Below are positions 5,900 through 6,081 of a DNA stretch of 6,081 nt, piece by piece (the first letter of the stretch is position 1; every line of letters starts with the position of its first letter). A model generated the notes under the pieces. The model was not told where the DNA came from, ran no database searches, and saw only the letters and a program-made list of their open reading frames with translations. The stretch is taken from the NCBI GenBank assembly GCA_003487955.1, contig DNNJ01000016.1:7977-14057 (forward strand). The letters are read 5' to 3'. Made by a program: the position numbers and the translations under genes. The DNA is from Clostridiales bacterium. GTDB lineage: Bacteria > Bacillota > Clostridia > Tissierellales > Sedimentibacteraceae.

Positions 5900-6081
5900 T
5901 TATACCAAAAATTCAGAGGGCGTACCATAAGCGGTGATATATGCTGACTTTTGTGCGCGCGTCAGTGCAACATAGAGCAGGCATTTTTCGGCGGTAATAG
6001 CTTCTTCCTCTGTTACCGGATCTGTATAACCAATTGCCGCTGCCAGTGGTACCACGCGTTTATTGACTGCTACCACAAACA
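5900..6081 (-). CDS. UvrD-type superfamily I helicase, C-terminal end (5' part outside window)
   Basis: A minus-strand frame enters from the right edge and ends at TAA (5902-5900), giving the last 59 residues. It contains VNKRVVPLAAA, an acidic EEEAITAEK stretch, then LLYVALTRAQKSAYIT and the terminal YGTPSEFL. The VALTRA block is helicase motif VI of UvrD/PcrA/Rep-type enzymes; its arginine contacts the nucleotide. The YGxPSxFL ending is common in island-borne UvrD-like helicases. The protein would unwind DNA using ATP in the cytoplasm. It is co-directional with the McrBC-like genes but separated by about 460 bp and a candidate promoter, so it is probably a neighbouring unit. Whether the full gene is intact cannot be judged from this piece. 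Confidence 0.9.
   Translation of the reverse strand, partial: FVVAVNKRVVPLAAAIGYTDPVTEEEAITAEKCLLYVALTRAQKSAYITAYGTPSEFLV

Noticed and set aside
1..6081. CRISPR array, tRNA, rRNA or complete insertion sequence
   Set aside because: No regularly spaced direct repeats, no tRNA-like cloverleaf sequence and no transposase with paired terminal repeats were seen on either strand.

Overview
The window comes from a bacterial accessory (defence-island-like) region. The Shine-Dalgarno sites are strong and purine-rich (AAGGAG, AGAGGG, AGGGGG, AGGAG, each 7-9 nt from a start), and the base composition is moderately AT-rich. This fits a Firmicute, perhaps a clostridial lineage, but nothing here fixes the taxon. 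Every supported gene lies on the minus strand, so the biological reading order is from high to low coordinates.

Reading order: (1) the last 59 codons of a UvrD-type superfamily I helicase (6081 to 5900). (2) A spacer of about 460 bp with no complete gene. It holds a short DUF2357-nuclease-like peptide just past the helicase stop, a 45-codon coding-like stretch, and a candidate extended -10 promoter for the next gene. (3) A 703-residue McrB-like AAA+ motor with an N-terminal domain resembling that of ScoMcrA (5436 to 3325). (4) After 11 nt, a 501-residue McrC-like DUF2357 plus PD-(D/E)XK nuclease (3313 to 1808). (5) After 89 nt, a 101-residue DUF4236 protein with a C-terminal zinc ribbon (1718 to 1413). 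(6) Immediately after, a small conserved-looking protein of 77 residues (1407 to 1174). (7) A non-coding stretch of about 400 bp with palindromes and a consensus -35 box. (8) The first 255 codons of a large uncharacterised protein with a predicted coiled-coil segment, running off the left edge (765 to 1).

Genes 3 and 4 form a two-gene McrBC-type (type IV restriction-like) system. The AAA+ ring would translocate on modified or foreign nucleic acid, and the DUF2357 subunit would dock on it, stimulate hydrolysis and cut. All expected catalytic motifs of both proteins are intact. The motor's sensor motif reads NVDET rather than the NTAD-type motif tied to GTP use in E. coli McrB, so its nucleotide preference is open. 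The DUF4236 zinc-ribbon protein, the 77-residue protein and the coiled-coil protein follow co-directionally and are candidate accessory parts, but their functions are unknown. The two spacers with degraded coding traces suggest gene turnover around this core.
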